This document shows positions 52,100 to 61,401 of a stretch of DNA of 64,000 nt, piece after piece. Source of the DNA: Balneolaceae bacterium UBA7797 (GTDB lineage Bacteria; Bacteroidota; Rhodothermia; Balneolales; Balneolaceae); assembly GCA_002480645.1 (NCBI GenBank), contig DLCN01000024.1, positions 1 to 64,000 on the forward strand. Direction: 5' to 3'. Each line of letters begins with the position of its first letter. Position 1 is the stretch's first letter. Below the pieces are notes generated by a model, which saw only the letters and a program-made list of their open reading frames with translations, searched no databases and was not told where the DNA came from. A program made the translations under genes and the position numbers.

Positions 52100-53526
52100 T
52101 GAGTAAATACGAATACGTACCGGAACCAGCGCTTGTTAAAGGCAATCATAGCTTTTCCAGCATAACAGAACTGGTAACAGATGTAAACTTACGACCTACT
52201 CCAAAAGCCTGGTATCTGGCAATGTTGCCGGCAAATGCCCTGCTTATGTTGCTTTTAGCCTCTATCGGCTACCTGATTTGGCAGGGAACCGGGATCTGGG
52301 GACTTAACAACCCCGTAGGTTGGGGTTGGGCAATTATCAACTTCGTTTGGTGGGTTGGTATTGGTCACGCCGGAACCCTGATCTCCGCGATCTTATTCCT
52401 GTTCAGACAGGATTGGAGAACAGCTATTAACCGATTTGCAGAGGCAATGACGATCTTCGCGGTAATGTGTGCCGGTATCTTCCCGGCGATTCACGTAGGT
52501 CGTATCTGGGTGATCTACTGGGTATTCCCGGTACCAAATCAGATGGCGATGTGGCCCAACTTTAACTCTCCGTTACTTTGGGACGTGTTCGCGGTATCTA
52601 CTTATTTTACAGTATCTTTACTGTTTTGGTATGTAGGTCTCATCCCTGACCTTGCCACCCTCAGAGATAAAGCAAGTGACAAGATCAGACAAGTTGCGTA
52701 TGGATTATTCTCTCTCGGCTGGACAGGAAGCAACCGCCACTGGTGGAATTATGAAAAAGCGTACATGATCTTAGCTGGTCTTGCTACTCCGCTGGTACTT
52801 TCTGTACATACGATCGTATCTTTTGACTTTGCTGTTTCTATGATCCCCGGTTGGCATACAACCATTTTCCCTCCTTATTTCGTTGCCGGTGCTATCTTCT
52901 CAGGTTTTGCCATGGTATTAACGCTTATGTTAGTAGCCAGAGAGATCTTTGGCATGAAAGATATTATGACCGATGATCACATGGAGAAAATGAACATAGT
53001 GATCCTCGTTACCGGATCTATGGTAGGTTTCGCCTATATGATGGAATTCTTTATTGCCTGGTACAGCGGTGTGGAATACGAGAAAGCAATTTTCTTACTC
53101 AGAGCCACCGGACCTTATGCTTGGGCATACTGGACAATGATGACCTGTAATGTGGTTTCACCTCAGGTATTCTGGTTCAAAAAATTACGAACTAACGTGA
53201 AATTTACATTTGCGATCTCTATTGTAGTGAACATCGGAATGTGGTTCGAACGATTTGTGATCACGGTAACCTCGCTGGCCAATGATTATCTGCCATCCTC
53301 CTGGGATTACTACTCACCAACAATCTGGGATGTTCTCACTTATGTTGGCACGTTCGGATTATTCTTCACCATGTTCCTTTTATTCCTTCGCTTCCTTCCG
53401 ATGATCGCGATCGCTGAATTAAAAGCTGTTATGCCGATCGCAGATCCGCATAATTATGATGAAGAAACCAAAGAGTATATCGCTCCAAAAACTGAAGGTT
53501 CTAACACTCACAGTGAAACAGTTTAA
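52099..53526 (+). CDS. actC: Alternative complex III NrfD-like quinol-binding subunit ActC
   Basis: A 475-residue inner-membrane protein of the NrfD/PsrC family with about ten helices, predicted to bind and oxidise menaquinol. Typical segments are INFVWWVGIGHAGTLISAIL, CAGIFPAIHVGRIWVIYWVF, TGSNRHWWNYEKAYMILAGL and HTIVSFDFAVSMIPGWHTT. Its start ATG shares one base with the actB stop (TAATG). It is a paralogue of ActF (55135-56340). Confidence 0.94.
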   Translation: MSKYEYVPEPALVKGNHSFSSITELVTDVNLRPTPKAWYLAMLPANALLMLLLASIGYLIWQGTGIWGLNNPVGWGWAIINFVWWVGIGHAGTLISAILFLFRQDWRTAINRFAEAMTIFAVMCAGIFPAIHVGRIWVIYWVFPVPNQMAMWPNFNSPLLWDVFAVSTYFTVSLLFWYVGLIPDLATLRDKASDKIRQVAYGLFSLGWTGSNRHWWNYEKAYMILAGLATPLVLSVHTIVSFDFAVSMIPGWHTTIFPPYFVAGAIFSGFAMVLTLMLVAREIFGMKDIMTDDHMEKMNIVILVTGSMVGFAYMMEFFIAWYSGVEYEKAIFLLRATGPYAWAYWTMMTCNVVSPQVFWFKKLRTNVKFTFAISIVVNIGMWFERFVITVTSLANDYLPSSWDYYSPTIWDVLTYVGTFGLFFTMFLLFLRFLPMIAIAELKAVMPIADPHNYDEETKEYIAPKTEGSNTHSETV

Positions 53527-53529
53527 AAT

Positions 53530-54081
53530 ATGAGTACTTCAAACGATCAAAATACTGAGTTATACGGCATTTTAGCTGAGTTCAGGAATCCAAAAGAGCT
53601 TGTAGACGTCTCTAAAAAAATTGTTGAAGCAGGGTACGATAAATTCGATACCTACAGCCCATTTCCAATTCACGGAATAGATAAAGCAATGAGTCTCGAG
53701 AAATCTAAACTAGGATGGATCGTATTAGGTCACGGGTTGTTAGGCTTTACCCTTGCGATCTCCATGATGTATTTTATGGCCGTTGTAGACTATCCCTTAA
53801 ATATTAGTGGTAAACCATTTTTTAACGCTCCGGCCTGGGTACCAATTACCTTCGAATTAACCGTATTGTTGTCTGCTTTTGGAGCTGTATTTGGTATGTT
53901 TTTTTTAAATGGACTACCAAAGCATCATAATCCATTATTTAATGTAGAACGGTTTAAGAAAGCTACTGATGATGGTTTCTTTGTTTGTATAGAAGCCCGT
54001 GACAGTAAATTTCATGCTGATCAGGTACAACAGTTACTGGAAGCAGCTGGTGCTACCCATATTGAAGAAGTATATGACTAA
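53530..54081 (+). CDS. actD: Alternative complex III subunit ActD (DUF3341)
   Basis: A 183-residue subunit with two transmembrane helices (about 66-88 and 105-130) between soluble ends. The DUF3341 family pattern is seen in LYGILAEFRNPKELVDVSKK, GYDKFDTYSPFPIHGID and LPKHHNPLFNVERFKKATDDGFF. Its exact job in ACIII is structural or unknown. It begins three bases after actC. Confidence 0.92.
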   Translation: MSTSNDQNTELYGILAEFRNPKELVDVSKKIVEAGYDKFDTYSPFPIHGIDKAMSLEKSKLGWIVLGHGLLGFTLAISMMYFMAVVDYPLNISGKPFFNAPAWVPITFELTVLLSAFGAVFGMFFLNGLPKHHNPLFNVERFKKATDDGFFVCIEARDSKFHADQVQQLLEAAGATHIEEVYD

Positions 54082-54106
54082 GAATAAACGCGGAATTTCA
54101 TCTTTC

Positions 54107-55111
54107 ATGAACGTTAAACGATATACTAAAGTAGCTGGCATACTCACCATCGGCCTGATGTTGAACGGTTGTCGGGGTATGAAGTCAGAAAAACCACCTG
54201 TTCATCCAAACATGAACATGGATCAACAACCCAGAAAAGAGGCCCAGGAAGTAAATAACTACTTCGCCGATGGTCGCTCAATGCGTCAACCTGTTGATGG
54301 AACTGTTGCCCGTGGCTTTGAAAAAGCTGACCTCGCATACTACGAAGGAATTGAAGAAAACGGTGATTTCGTGGCTGAAATGCCAGTTGATATTACTAAA
54401 TCACTCCTATACCGTGGAAAAGATCGTTACGAAGTATTTTGTACTCCTTGCCATGGTATCACCGGAGATGGCAGAGGCATTATCATGACCGGTGGCTACG
54501 GATATGTTCCTGCCCCAACATATCATCAGGATCGTTTACGCGAAGCTCCGGATGGAGAGATCTATTCCGCCATTTATAACGGTGTACGTAACATGCCTTC
54601 TTATGCTCATCAGATTCCGGTAGACGACCGATGGGCGATCGTTGCTTACATAAGAGCGTTACAAGCCAGCCAAAATGTTACAAAAGACCAGATCACACAA
54701 TATGATGTTGATCTGAGTGATCTTGAAGCAAAATATGAAGCTGAACAAGCTAAATTAGCCGAAATGCAGGCTGCTAAAGAAGCTTCACAGGGCGAGCAGG
54801 TTGCCACAGCCGAACATGGAAAAGAAGTGGCTACTCAATATGCCTGCCAGACATGCCACTCTGTGGATGGTTCCGTTGTGATCGGACCAAGCTGGAAAGA
54901 TCTGTTTGGAAGTACCGGCAAAGTAACTACTGACGCTGGTGAGACCATCACTGTAACAAAAGATTCTGAATATATCATTGAGTCTATCACTCATCCATAT
55001 GCTAAGATCGTTGACGGATTTGACCCATTAATGGCTGATGCCTACGGTTCACTATCAAAATACGACCTTGAGTCTCTTGTGGAGTACATTAAAACACTGA
55101 GCGATAACTAA
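54107..55111 (+). CDS. actE: Alternative complex III cytochrome c ActE with an extra C-terminal heme domain
   Basis: A lipoprotein cytochrome c. The frame is open from 53999 inside actD, but ATG 54107 begins a signal with lipobox LNGC (Cys22), giving 334 residues; ATG 54074 is an alternative. The first cytochrome domain has CTPCH (Cys112-His116) with NMPSY giving the Met ligand, as in ordinary ActE. A helical charged linker (about 190-240) joins a second domain with CQTCH (Cys247-His251), absent from mono-heme ActE. That second domain closely matches the cytochrome domain of CoxB in this operon. Confidence 0.92.
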   Translation: MNVKRYTKVAGILTIGLMLNGCRGMKSEKPPVHPNMNMDQQPRKEAQEVNNYFADGRSMRQPVDGTVARGFEKADLAYYEGIEENGDFVAEMPVDITKSLLYRGKDRYEVFCTPCHGITGDGRGIIMTGGYGYVPAPTYHQDRLREAPDGEIYSAIYNGVRNMPSYAHQIPVDDRWAIVAYIRALQASQNVTKDQITQYDVDLSDLEAKYEAEQAKLAEMQAAKEASQGEQVATAEHGKEVATQYACQTCHSVDGSVVIGPSWKDLFGSTGKVTTDAGETITVTKDSEYIIESITHPYAKIVDGFDPLMADAYGSLSKYDLESLVEYIKTLSDN

Positions 55112-55134
55112 GATCTTGCTTAAATACCTATAAA

Positions 55135-56340
55135 ATGAGTCATAAGCCTACAATAACCGATTCTTTACAATTCTCAGCCGATAGCAAGCTCCCTACGTAT
55201 TTATTCGGAGCCGGACTGGCTGGTCTGATCCTCAGTGCTATTGGATATTTCACGAATACCGATCAGTTCTTTTTCTCTTATCTGGTGAGCTTCACCTTCT
55301 TTACAGGAATTGCTGTTGCATCAGTATTCATGGTTTTGTTCCATCATATCACTAAATCCAAATGGGGTGTAGTTTTTCGTAGAATTCCAGAGACCATAGG
55401 AGCCAACCTCTGGATCTGGACGATCTTTGTCTTACCGGTAATACTTGGTATTCATAACTTATATCACTGGAGCCACGAAGATGCTGTTGCAACAGATCAT
55501 ATTCTTCAAGCTAAATCAGCTTATCTGAATACTCCATTCTTTATAGTTCGTCAATTCATTTATTTCGCGATTTGGGGCTTTGTTGGTCGTAAATTATATA
55601 AAGCTTCTGTTGATCTTGAAAAGACCGGGGACTGGGGAATCACCTCATTGATGAGAAAGATCAGTGCTCCTGCTATCCCATTATTTGCTTTTTCATTGAC
55701 CTTTGCCGGCTTCGACTGGTTAATGTCACTCGATCCACACTGGTTCTCAACCATGTTCGGTGTTTATTACTTTGCAATCAGTTTTCAGGCTTTCTGGGCA
55801 GTTATGATCCTCATGGCGTATTTCCTGCACAGTCAGGGATATTTAAAAAATACCATTGTTCAAGCTCATATTTATGATCTGGGTGCCTGGTTATTCGCTT
55901 TCACTGTATTTTATGCTTACATCGCATTCAGCCAGTTCCTGCTTATCTATTATGCTAACCTTCCTGAAGAAACTCTTTGGTTCTATGACCGATTGGAAGG
56001 CGGCTTCCAATACATTGCATATGGAATGTTATTATTCAGATTTGCATTACCATTCTTAGTTTTACTGAACAGAGAACAAAAGCACCGTAAGAACGTGCTC
56101 ATCTTTGTGGCTGTTGTAGTAGTTGTTATGCATTTCCTTGAATTATACTGGATCGCAATGCCTACTATGCACCCTGAAGAGGCACACGGATTACATTTCA
56201 GCTGGATGGATCTGACTACTTTCATTGGCCTGGGAGGCATCTTCTTTGGATTATTCTTCCGACAATTCAAGAAAAACAGCATGATCCCGGAAAATGATCC
56301 GAAACTGGATGCATGTTTAGAAAAAACTTATCACCACTAA
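55135..56340 (+). CDS. actF: Alternative complex III membrane subunit ActF
   Basis: A 401-residue polytopic inner-membrane protein related to ActC/NrfD, with about ten helices. Segments such as IPETIGANLWIWTIFVLPVI, PFFIVRQFIYFAIWGFVGR, FDWLMSLDPHWFSTMFGVYY and GYLKNTIVQAHIYDLGAW are typical of the ACIII quinol:cytochrome c oxidoreductase subunit 2. It starts 23 bases after actE. Confidence 0.93.
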   Translation: MSHKPTITDSLQFSADSKLPTYLFGAGLAGLILSAIGYFTNTDQFFFSYLVSFTFFTGIAVASVFMVLFHHITKSKWGVVFRRIPETIGANLWIWTIFVLPVILGIHNLYHWSHEDAVATDHILQAKSAYLNTPFFIVRQFIYFAIWGFVGRKLYKASVDLEKTGDWGITSLMRKISAPAIPLFAFSLTFAGFDWLMSLDPHWFSTMFGVYYFAISFQAFWAVMILMAYFLHSQGYLKNTIVQAHIYDLGAWLFAFTVFYAYIAFSQFLLIYYANLPEETLWFYDRLEGGFQYIAYGMLLFRFALPFLVLLNREQKHRKNVLIFVAVVVVVMHFLELYWIAMPTMHPEEAHGLHFSWMDLTTFIGLGGIFFGLFFRQFKKNSMIPENDPKLDACLEKTYHH

Positions 56341-56353
56341 TTGATTATCGACT

Positions 56354-56743
56354 ATGTCTTCTGATCATATTGAAGAATCAAACGCAAAAGTAACACTGGA
56401 CGAAAGTGGCGAAAATGCCACGTTGGAAACCAATAATTCAGGGTTTGCAAATAATGTTACCCATGGTGTGAATGATGATAATCTCGACTATAAAAAACTG
56501 ATCTTTTGGTCAGTACTTGGTGTATCCATTGTTGCGGTATTTATTGTTTCTCTGATCTATTTCTCTGAATTCAGTCTCAACAATGCGAAGGAGAACGCTG
56601 GATCTACAACTTCATATCTTGAGGTAACTAAGCTCAAAGCAGATCAGACAGCAACGTTAAATTCTTATGGTGTGGTCGATCTCGAAAAAGGTATTTACCA
56701 CATTCCCATTGATGAGGCTATCAATCAAATAGCCGTTGATTAA
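56354..56743 (+). CDS. Small single-helix membrane protein of the act-cox operon
   Basis: A 129-residue protein with an acidic soluble N terminus, one transmembrane helix (about 49-70, LIFWSVLGVSIVAVFIVSLI) and a periplasmic tail. The tail ends SYGVVDLEKGIYHIPIDEAI; I recall similar VD...GI..IPI..A tails in small proteins beside SCO/cox genes in other phyla, but I cannot name the family. It lies between actF and the SCO gene, overlapping the latter by eight bases, so it is probably a subunit or assembly factor of ACIII or the oxidase. Confidence 0.75.
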   Translation: MSSDHIEESNAKVTLDESGENATLETNNSGFANNVTHGVNDDNLDYKKLIFWSVLGVSIVAVFIVSLIYFSEFSLNNAKENAGSTTSYLEVTKLKADQTATLNSYGVVDLEKGIYHIPIDEAINQIAVD

Positions 56744-57572
56744 CATCCGATTTACCAGAAATATATTGATGGCAGTTTTTACTTTAACTGCCATTTTTAC
56801 ATCCGGTTCACACACATTTGCTCAACTAAACAGACAAGTACCCGAAGAACTTAACGATGTTGGGATAGATGAGCATCTGGGAGATTACATCCCATTGGAC
56901 GCCAAATTCGCTGATTCCAATGGAGATTCGGTAACAATAGGTTCTTTATTGGTAGAAGGTAAACCTGTCATTCTGAATCCACTTTACTACGAATGCCCGA
57001 TGTTATGTGGGTTAGTAATTGATGGTGTGATGGATGTTACCCAACAAATGGCCTGGTCGCCCGGTGATGAGTTCATCACCATCTCAGTAAGTATAGACCC
57101 GACCGAGGATCATACACTGGCAGCTGAGAAGAAAGCTTTTTATTTATCCAAACTGAACAAACCAAAGGCTGCAGAAGGATGGCATTTCCTGACAGGAAAT
57201 CAACAGAATATTGACAAGGTAGTTAAGGCAGCAGGTTTTAAATACAATGAAATTGAAGATACCGGTGAGTTTGCTCATAGTGCTGCGATCATATTATTGA
57301 GTCCGGAAGGAAAGATCACACGCTATTTATACGGTATTAAATACAACGAATTTGACGTACGAAACGCTCTCTTTGAGTCGGCAGATGGTGAGATAGGAAA
57401 TACCGTTACCAAACTGGTGATGTATTGTTATCAATACGATCCGGATTCTAACAGCTATGCTCCGGTTGCAATTAATATTATGAAGCTTGGAGGCTTGGCT
57501 ACACTGATAATTCTTGGTATCTTCCTCGGCCTTCTCTGGCTACGTGAGAAAAAATCATTATCAATCAACTAA
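56736..57572 (+). CDS. SCO1/SenC-family copper chaperone
   Basis: A 278-residue exported thioredoxin-fold protein that delivers copper to the CuA centre of cytochrome oxidase. Copper ligands Cys87 and Cys91 in ECPMLCG and the His in FAHSAAIILLSP are present. The start is a TTG inside the end of the previous gene; it supplies the basic residues (RFTRN) of the signal peptide that the internal ATG 56769 would lack. A C-terminal transmembrane helix (LGGLATLIILGIFLGLLWL) adds an anchor, a form seen in Bacteroidota SCO proteins. It directly precedes coxB. Confidence 0.92.
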   Translation: MINIRFTRNILMAVFTLTAIFTSGSHTFAQLNRQVPEELNDVGIDEHLGDYIPLDAKFADSNGDSVTIGSLLVEGKPVILNPLYYECPMLCGLVIDGVMDVTQQMAWSPGDEFITISVSIDPTEDHTLAAEKKAFYLSKLNKPKAAEGWHFLTGNQQNIDKVVKAAGFKYNEIEDTGEFAHSAAIILLSPEGKITRYLYGIKYNEFDVRNALFESADGEIGNTVTKLVMYCYQYDPDSNSYAPVAINIMKLGGLATLIILGIFLGLLWLREKKSLSIN

Positions 57573-57588
57573 TTAACAACTTCCTCTA

Positions 57589-58533
57589 ATGGGCAGATTA
57601 TTCGATTTCATGCTCCCGGAGAACATGTCTCCGTTAACAGCGGACTATACCGATGGGTTGTTTCACTTCATCAATGAAGCAAGCACTATCGTTCTCGTTG
57701 GGATCACTATAGCATTAATATATTTTGCGATCCGTTATCGTAGAAAATCATCCGACGATAAAACACCGGTTATTACTCACAATAATAAACTTGAGATAAC
57801 CTGGTCTGTAATCCCCCTCTTTATTACTCTCATTATTTTCAGCTGGGGATACAAAGGTTGGTTAAACCTGAAAGCCGTTCCTGATGATGCCTACGAAATT
57901 CATGTTACCGGATTTAAATGGAACTGGGCCGTAAGTTATGAAAATGGAGCTCAGACTCTGAACGAAATTCACGTACCTCAGGGCACTCCGGTTAAATTGG
58001 TAATGAAATCCCGCGATGTACTTCACTCTTTCTTTGTACCGGATTACCGCGTAAAGCAGGATGTATTGCCCAACCGTTATACCTATGTTTGGTTTCAGGC
58101 TGAAGAAGTCGGGGAATCTCAGGTATTCTGTACCGAATACTGCGGTACCAGCCACTCAAATATGTTAGCAAAAGTGATCGTTCACGAGCCTGATGACTTT
58201 AAAAACTGGCTGGAGATGAATGGTGGCGCCGGCGGATCAGGCGATCCGGTAGAAGCAGGTAAAGAATTGGTTAACCTCAATGGATGCCAGGCTTGTCATT
58301 CCGTTGATGGTACTCCGGGTATCGGCCCATCCTTCAAAGGCATTTGGGGCAAGGAAGAATCACTGGCAGACGGAAGCACCGTAACTGTTGATGAGAATTA
58401 TGTTCGGGAATCTATTCTGAATCCGGGTGCAAAGATCGTAGCCGGCCATGATAATGTAATGACTCCCTACGAAGGCATTTTAAGCGATGAAGACATCACT
58501 AATATTATTGAATACTTAAAAACTATAGAGTGA
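57589..58533 (+). CDS. coxB: caa3-type cytochrome c oxidase subunit II with fused cytochrome c
   Basis: A 314-residue subunit with two N-terminal helices, a CuA cupredoxin domain and a C-terminal cytochrome c domain. CuA ligands are His146, Cys181, Glu183, Cys185, His189 and Met192 (FCTEYCGTSHSNM). The heme site is CQACH (Cys233-His237), with the probable Met ligand in DNVMTPYEG. The fused cytochrome defines the caa3 class and lets the oxidase take electrons directly from ACIII. It resembles the extra ActE domain. Confidence 0.95.
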   Translation: MGRLFDFMLPENMSPLTADYTDGLFHFINEASTIVLVGITIALIYFAIRYRRKSSDDKTPVITHNNKLEITWSVIPLFITLIIFSWGYKGWLNLKAVPDDAYEIHVTGFKWNWAVSYENGAQTLNEIHVPQGTPVKLVMKSRDVLHSFFVPDYRVKQDVLPNRYTYVWFQAEEVGESQVFCTEYCGTSHSNMLAKVIVHEPDDFKNWLEMNGGAGGSGDPVEAGKELVNLNGCQACHSVDGTPGIGPSFKGIWGKEESLADGSTVTVDENYVRESILNPGAKIVAGHDNVMTPYEGILSDEDITNIIEYLKTIE

Positions 58534-58537
58534 GCAA

Positions 58538-60277
58538 ATGGAAGCAGTAAAAACAAGTGAAAAGACCACTCTTCAGGTAAAACGATTTAAACCATCCGAG
58601 AATCCGACAACCAACTTCTTCACAGAAGAACGTGGTTTAAAAGCATGGTTAACCACCGTTGACCATAAGAAGATCGGATTGATGTATTTAGGAGCCGTAG
58701 CGTTCTTTTTCGCATTAGCAGGATTTCTCGCTATTGCACTTAGAACTGAACTCTGGACTCCGGCAAAGACCTTCATAGAAGCCGATACGTACAACAAACT
58801 ATTTACCCTTCACGGGGCAATGATGGTTTTCTTTGTATTGGTACCTAGTATACCGGCTGCTCTTGGTAACTTCATCTTACCAATGCAGCTTGGTGCAAAA
58901 GATGTAGCATTCCCACGATTGAACCTGGCCAGCTTTTATATCTACCTGATCGGCGCAGTGTTTACATTCATAGCACTGTTCATGGGTGGATTTGATACCG
59001 GCTGGACCTTCTACACTCCTTACAGTTCCGATGGTGATTCAGCAACCGTGATCTGGGTAACATTAGGAGTATTTATTCTGGGATTCTCCTCTATCCTTAC
59101 CTCTACAAACTTCATGACCACCATTCATAAGTTAAGAGCTCCCGGAATTACCTGGGACAAGCTCCCGCTGAATATCTGGGCGTTATATGCCACTTCTATC
59201 ATTCAGATCCTTGCAACACCTGTACTTGCCATCACCATTCTTTTGTTGTCATTAGAGAACATCATGGATATCGGGATCTTTGATCCGGCTAAAGGTGGCG
59301 ATCCTGTACTTTACCAGCATTTCTTCTGGTTCTACAGTCACCCTGCGGTGTATATTATGATCGTTCCCGGATTTGGGATCATCTCTGAAGTGATTACCAC
59401 CTTCTCAAAGAAAACCATCTTCGGATACTGGGCCATTGCTCTTTCATCCTTAGCTATTGCATTTATCGGTTTCCTGGTTTGGGGTCACCATATGTTCACA
59501 TCAGGTCAAAGCCCGGTAGCAACTACCATTTTCTCTTTCCTGACCTTTCTTGTGGGTATTCCAACCGGTATTAAGATCTTCAACTGGGTCGCAACCCTGT
59601 ACAAGGGCTCCATTGATATGAAGACTCCGATGCTATATGTATTCATCTTCTTATTCTTGTTCTCCATTGGTGGATTTACCGGAATTATGTTAGGTGCATT
59701 ATCAGTGAATATTCACCTGCACGATACTTACTATGTTGTTGCTCACTTCCATTATGTGATGATGGGCGGTACTTTGATGGCACTACTTGCTGGTCTGCAT
59801 TACTGGTGGCCAAAAATGACCGGTAAGATGTATAACGAAACTCTCGGTAAGGTAGCTGCAACCCTTATCTTTATCGGATTCAACATGACCTTCCTGCCTC
59901 AGTTTGTAATGGGAGCGCAAGGTATGCCAAGACGATATTACAATTACATCGATCAGTTTACACCGTTCCACCAAACTTCAACTGTTGGTTCATATGTACT
60001 TGGTGTTGCCTTCCTGATCATTCTTTATTATCTGGTTAAATCTCTGATGTCAGATGAAAAAGCTCCTGCGAACCCATGGGAAAGCCGGGGATTGGAATGG
60101 CAGTCAACCTCTCCACCTGATCTGCATAACTTCGATCACACTCCGGTAGTGATCAATAAGCCATACGACTACCACCGCCCAATGGAAGAATTCCAGTTAG
60201 GACTGGCAGTTGAGCATAATGGCCATGGCGAAGCTCATGATGTGGATGTAAAAGAAACTGAACAAGAAAACTCATAA
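58538..60277 (+). CDS. coxA: Cytochrome c oxidase subunit I, A2-type heme-copper oxidase
   Basis: A 579-residue catalytic subunit with twelve core helices that reduces oxygen to water and pumps protons. Heme and CuB ligands are seen in LHGAMMVFF, the YSHPAVY helix (Tyr266, Ser267, His268, cross-linked Tyr272), WGHHMF and HDTYYVVAHFHYVM. The D-channel glutamate of A1 enzymes (HPEVY) is absent and replaced by the YS pair, which marks the A2 subclass, as in Rhodothermus marinus. It starts four bases after coxB. Confidence 0.95.
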   Translation: MEAVKTSEKTTLQVKRFKPSENPTTNFFTEERGLKAWLTTVDHKKIGLMYLGAVAFFFALAGFLAIALRTELWTPAKTFIEADTYNKLFTLHGAMMVFFVLVPSIPAALGNFILPMQLGAKDVAFPRLNLASFYIYLIGAVFTFIALFMGGFDTGWTFYTPYSSDGDSATVIWVTLGVFILGFSSILTSTNFMTTIHKLRAPGITWDKLPLNIWALYATSIIQILATPVLAITILLLSLENIMDIGIFDPAKGGDPVLYQHFFWFYSHPAVYIMIVPGFGIISEVITTFSKKTIFGYWAIALSSLAIAFIGFLVWGHHMFTSGQSPVATTIFSFLTFLVGIPTGIKIFNWVATLYKGSIDMKTPMLYVFIFLFLFSIGGFTGIMLGALSVNIHLHDTYYVVAHFHYVMMGGTLMALLAGLHYWWPKMTGKMYNETLGKVAATLIFIGFNMTFLPQFVMGAQGMPRRYYNYIDQFTPFHQTSTVGSYVLGVAFLIILYYLVKSLMSDEKAPANPWESRGLEWQSTSPPDLHNFDHTPVVINKPYDYHRPMEEFQLGLAVEHNGHGEAHDVDVKETEQENS

Positions 60278-60290
60278 ACCAGAATTAATA

Positions 60291-60956
60291 ATGGCGAATC
60301 ATTCAGCAACTCACCCGGCTCATGTTCAGCACCATTTTGTAGATTCGGATCAGCAATTCGAATCTGCTAAGATGGGAATGTGGGTATTTCTGGTGAACGA
60401 AATCTTATTCTTCGGTGGACTTTTCACCGCTTATATCGTATTCAGAGCCTGGTATCCCGATCTGTTTACACAGGCAGCTCAGGAACTTAATAAGCTTTGG
60501 GGTGGAGTTAACACCATCGTACTTATTGGTAGTAGTTTAACGGTTGCCATGGCGATCCGTTCTGCTCAAAAGAATCAAAAGCGTGGATTAGAGCTTAATC
60601 TCTTATTCACCATTATTCTGGCTTGTGTGTTCCTGGTAATTAAATATTTCGAATACGAACACAAACTGCATTTAGGTATTGCTCCCGGATCATTCTGGAA
60701 TCCTACTCCGGAGATTTTAGCTGAGCTATCTCATCCTAAAGCTAACATCTTCTTCAGTATCTATTACGTAATGACCGGTATTCACGGATTACACGTACTG
60801 GTTGGTATCGGCTTAATGATCTGGTTGTATATCCGGGCCAGAAAAGGACATTTTAGTAGTGAATACTATACTCCGGTTGAGATCACCGGTCTTTATTGGC
60901 ACCTGGTTGACCTTATCTGGATCTTCCTGTTCCCACTGTTATACTTAATTGAATGA
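60291..60956 (+). CDS. coxC: Cytochrome c oxidase subunit III
   Basis: A 221-residue membrane subunit with about five helices of the COX3 family: KMGMWVFLVNEILFFGGLFT, YFEYEHKLHLGIAPG, YYVMTGIHGLHVLVGIGLM and YWHLVDLIWIFLFPLLYL. It stabilises proton uptake and oxygen access of subunit I. It starts 13 bases after coxA. Confidence 0.95.
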   Translation: MANHSATHPAHVQHHFVDSDQQFESAKMGMWVFLVNEILFFGGLFTAYIVFRAWYPDLFTQAAQELNKLWGGVNTIVLIGSSLTVAMAIRSAQKNQKRGLELNLLFTIILACVFLVIKYFEYEHKLHLGIAPGSFWNPTPEILAELSHPKANIFFSIYYVMTGIHGLHVLVGIGLMIWLYIRARKGHFSSEYYTPVEITGLYWHLVDLIWIFLFPLLYLIE

Positions 60957-60974
60957 TATTAGGAGATATTTAAA

Positions 60975-61289
60975 ATGAGCGCAGACAATCATACACATCA
61001 TATTGCAACCGCTAAACAGCTATGGACTGTAGGTATCGCCCTGGTCATTCTAACTCTGTTAACGGTAGTGGTTTCAAATTTACCCATTCCCTCCCCATTA
61101 GACATTATTGTAGCACTATCCATTGCTTTGGTTAAAGCTTTTCTGGTAGCTGCCTTCTTCATGGGACTTTACTGGGATGTGAAATTCAACTCTATGCTGC
61201 TAATTGGAGCAGTTGTATTCTTTATTCTGATGGTTTCCGTCACCTTACTCGATACCTTGTATCGTGATGATGTAGTTCCTTCATTCTAA
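60975..61289 (+). CDS. coxD: Cytochrome c oxidase subunit IV
   Basis: A 104-residue small membrane protein with three predicted helices, matching the prokaryotic COX4 family (AKQLWTVGIALVILTLLTVV, ALVKAFLVAAFFMGLYWDVK). The motif ALVKAxLVAxFFM is typical. It follows coxC by 18 bases with AGGAG-like purines (TTAGGAGAT) before it, and ends the respiratory operon before a strong terminator. Confidence 0.92.
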   Translation: MSADNHTHHIATAKQLWTVGIALVILTLLTVVVSNLPIPSPLDIIVALSIALVKAFLVAAFFMGLYWDVKFNSMLLIGAVVFFILMVSVTLLDTLYRDDVVPSF

Positions 61290-61307
61290 GGAAAGATGAC
61301 TTTATTT

Positions 61308-61341
61308 AAAGCCCCGTTCTAACCTGAGCGGGGCTTTTTTT
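61308..61341 (+). terminator. Rho-independent terminator of the act-cox operon
   Basis: Stem AAAGCCCCG / CGGGGCTTT with a 12-base loop and a run of seven T, 18 bases after the coxD stop. It closes a transcript that may span about 13 kb from actA. Confidence 0.92.
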
Positions 61342-61401
61342 ATATTGTAAAACCTTTGGAAATTGGGTCGGATTATAGGCAACTTCAGAAAAAAAGAAAG
61401 T

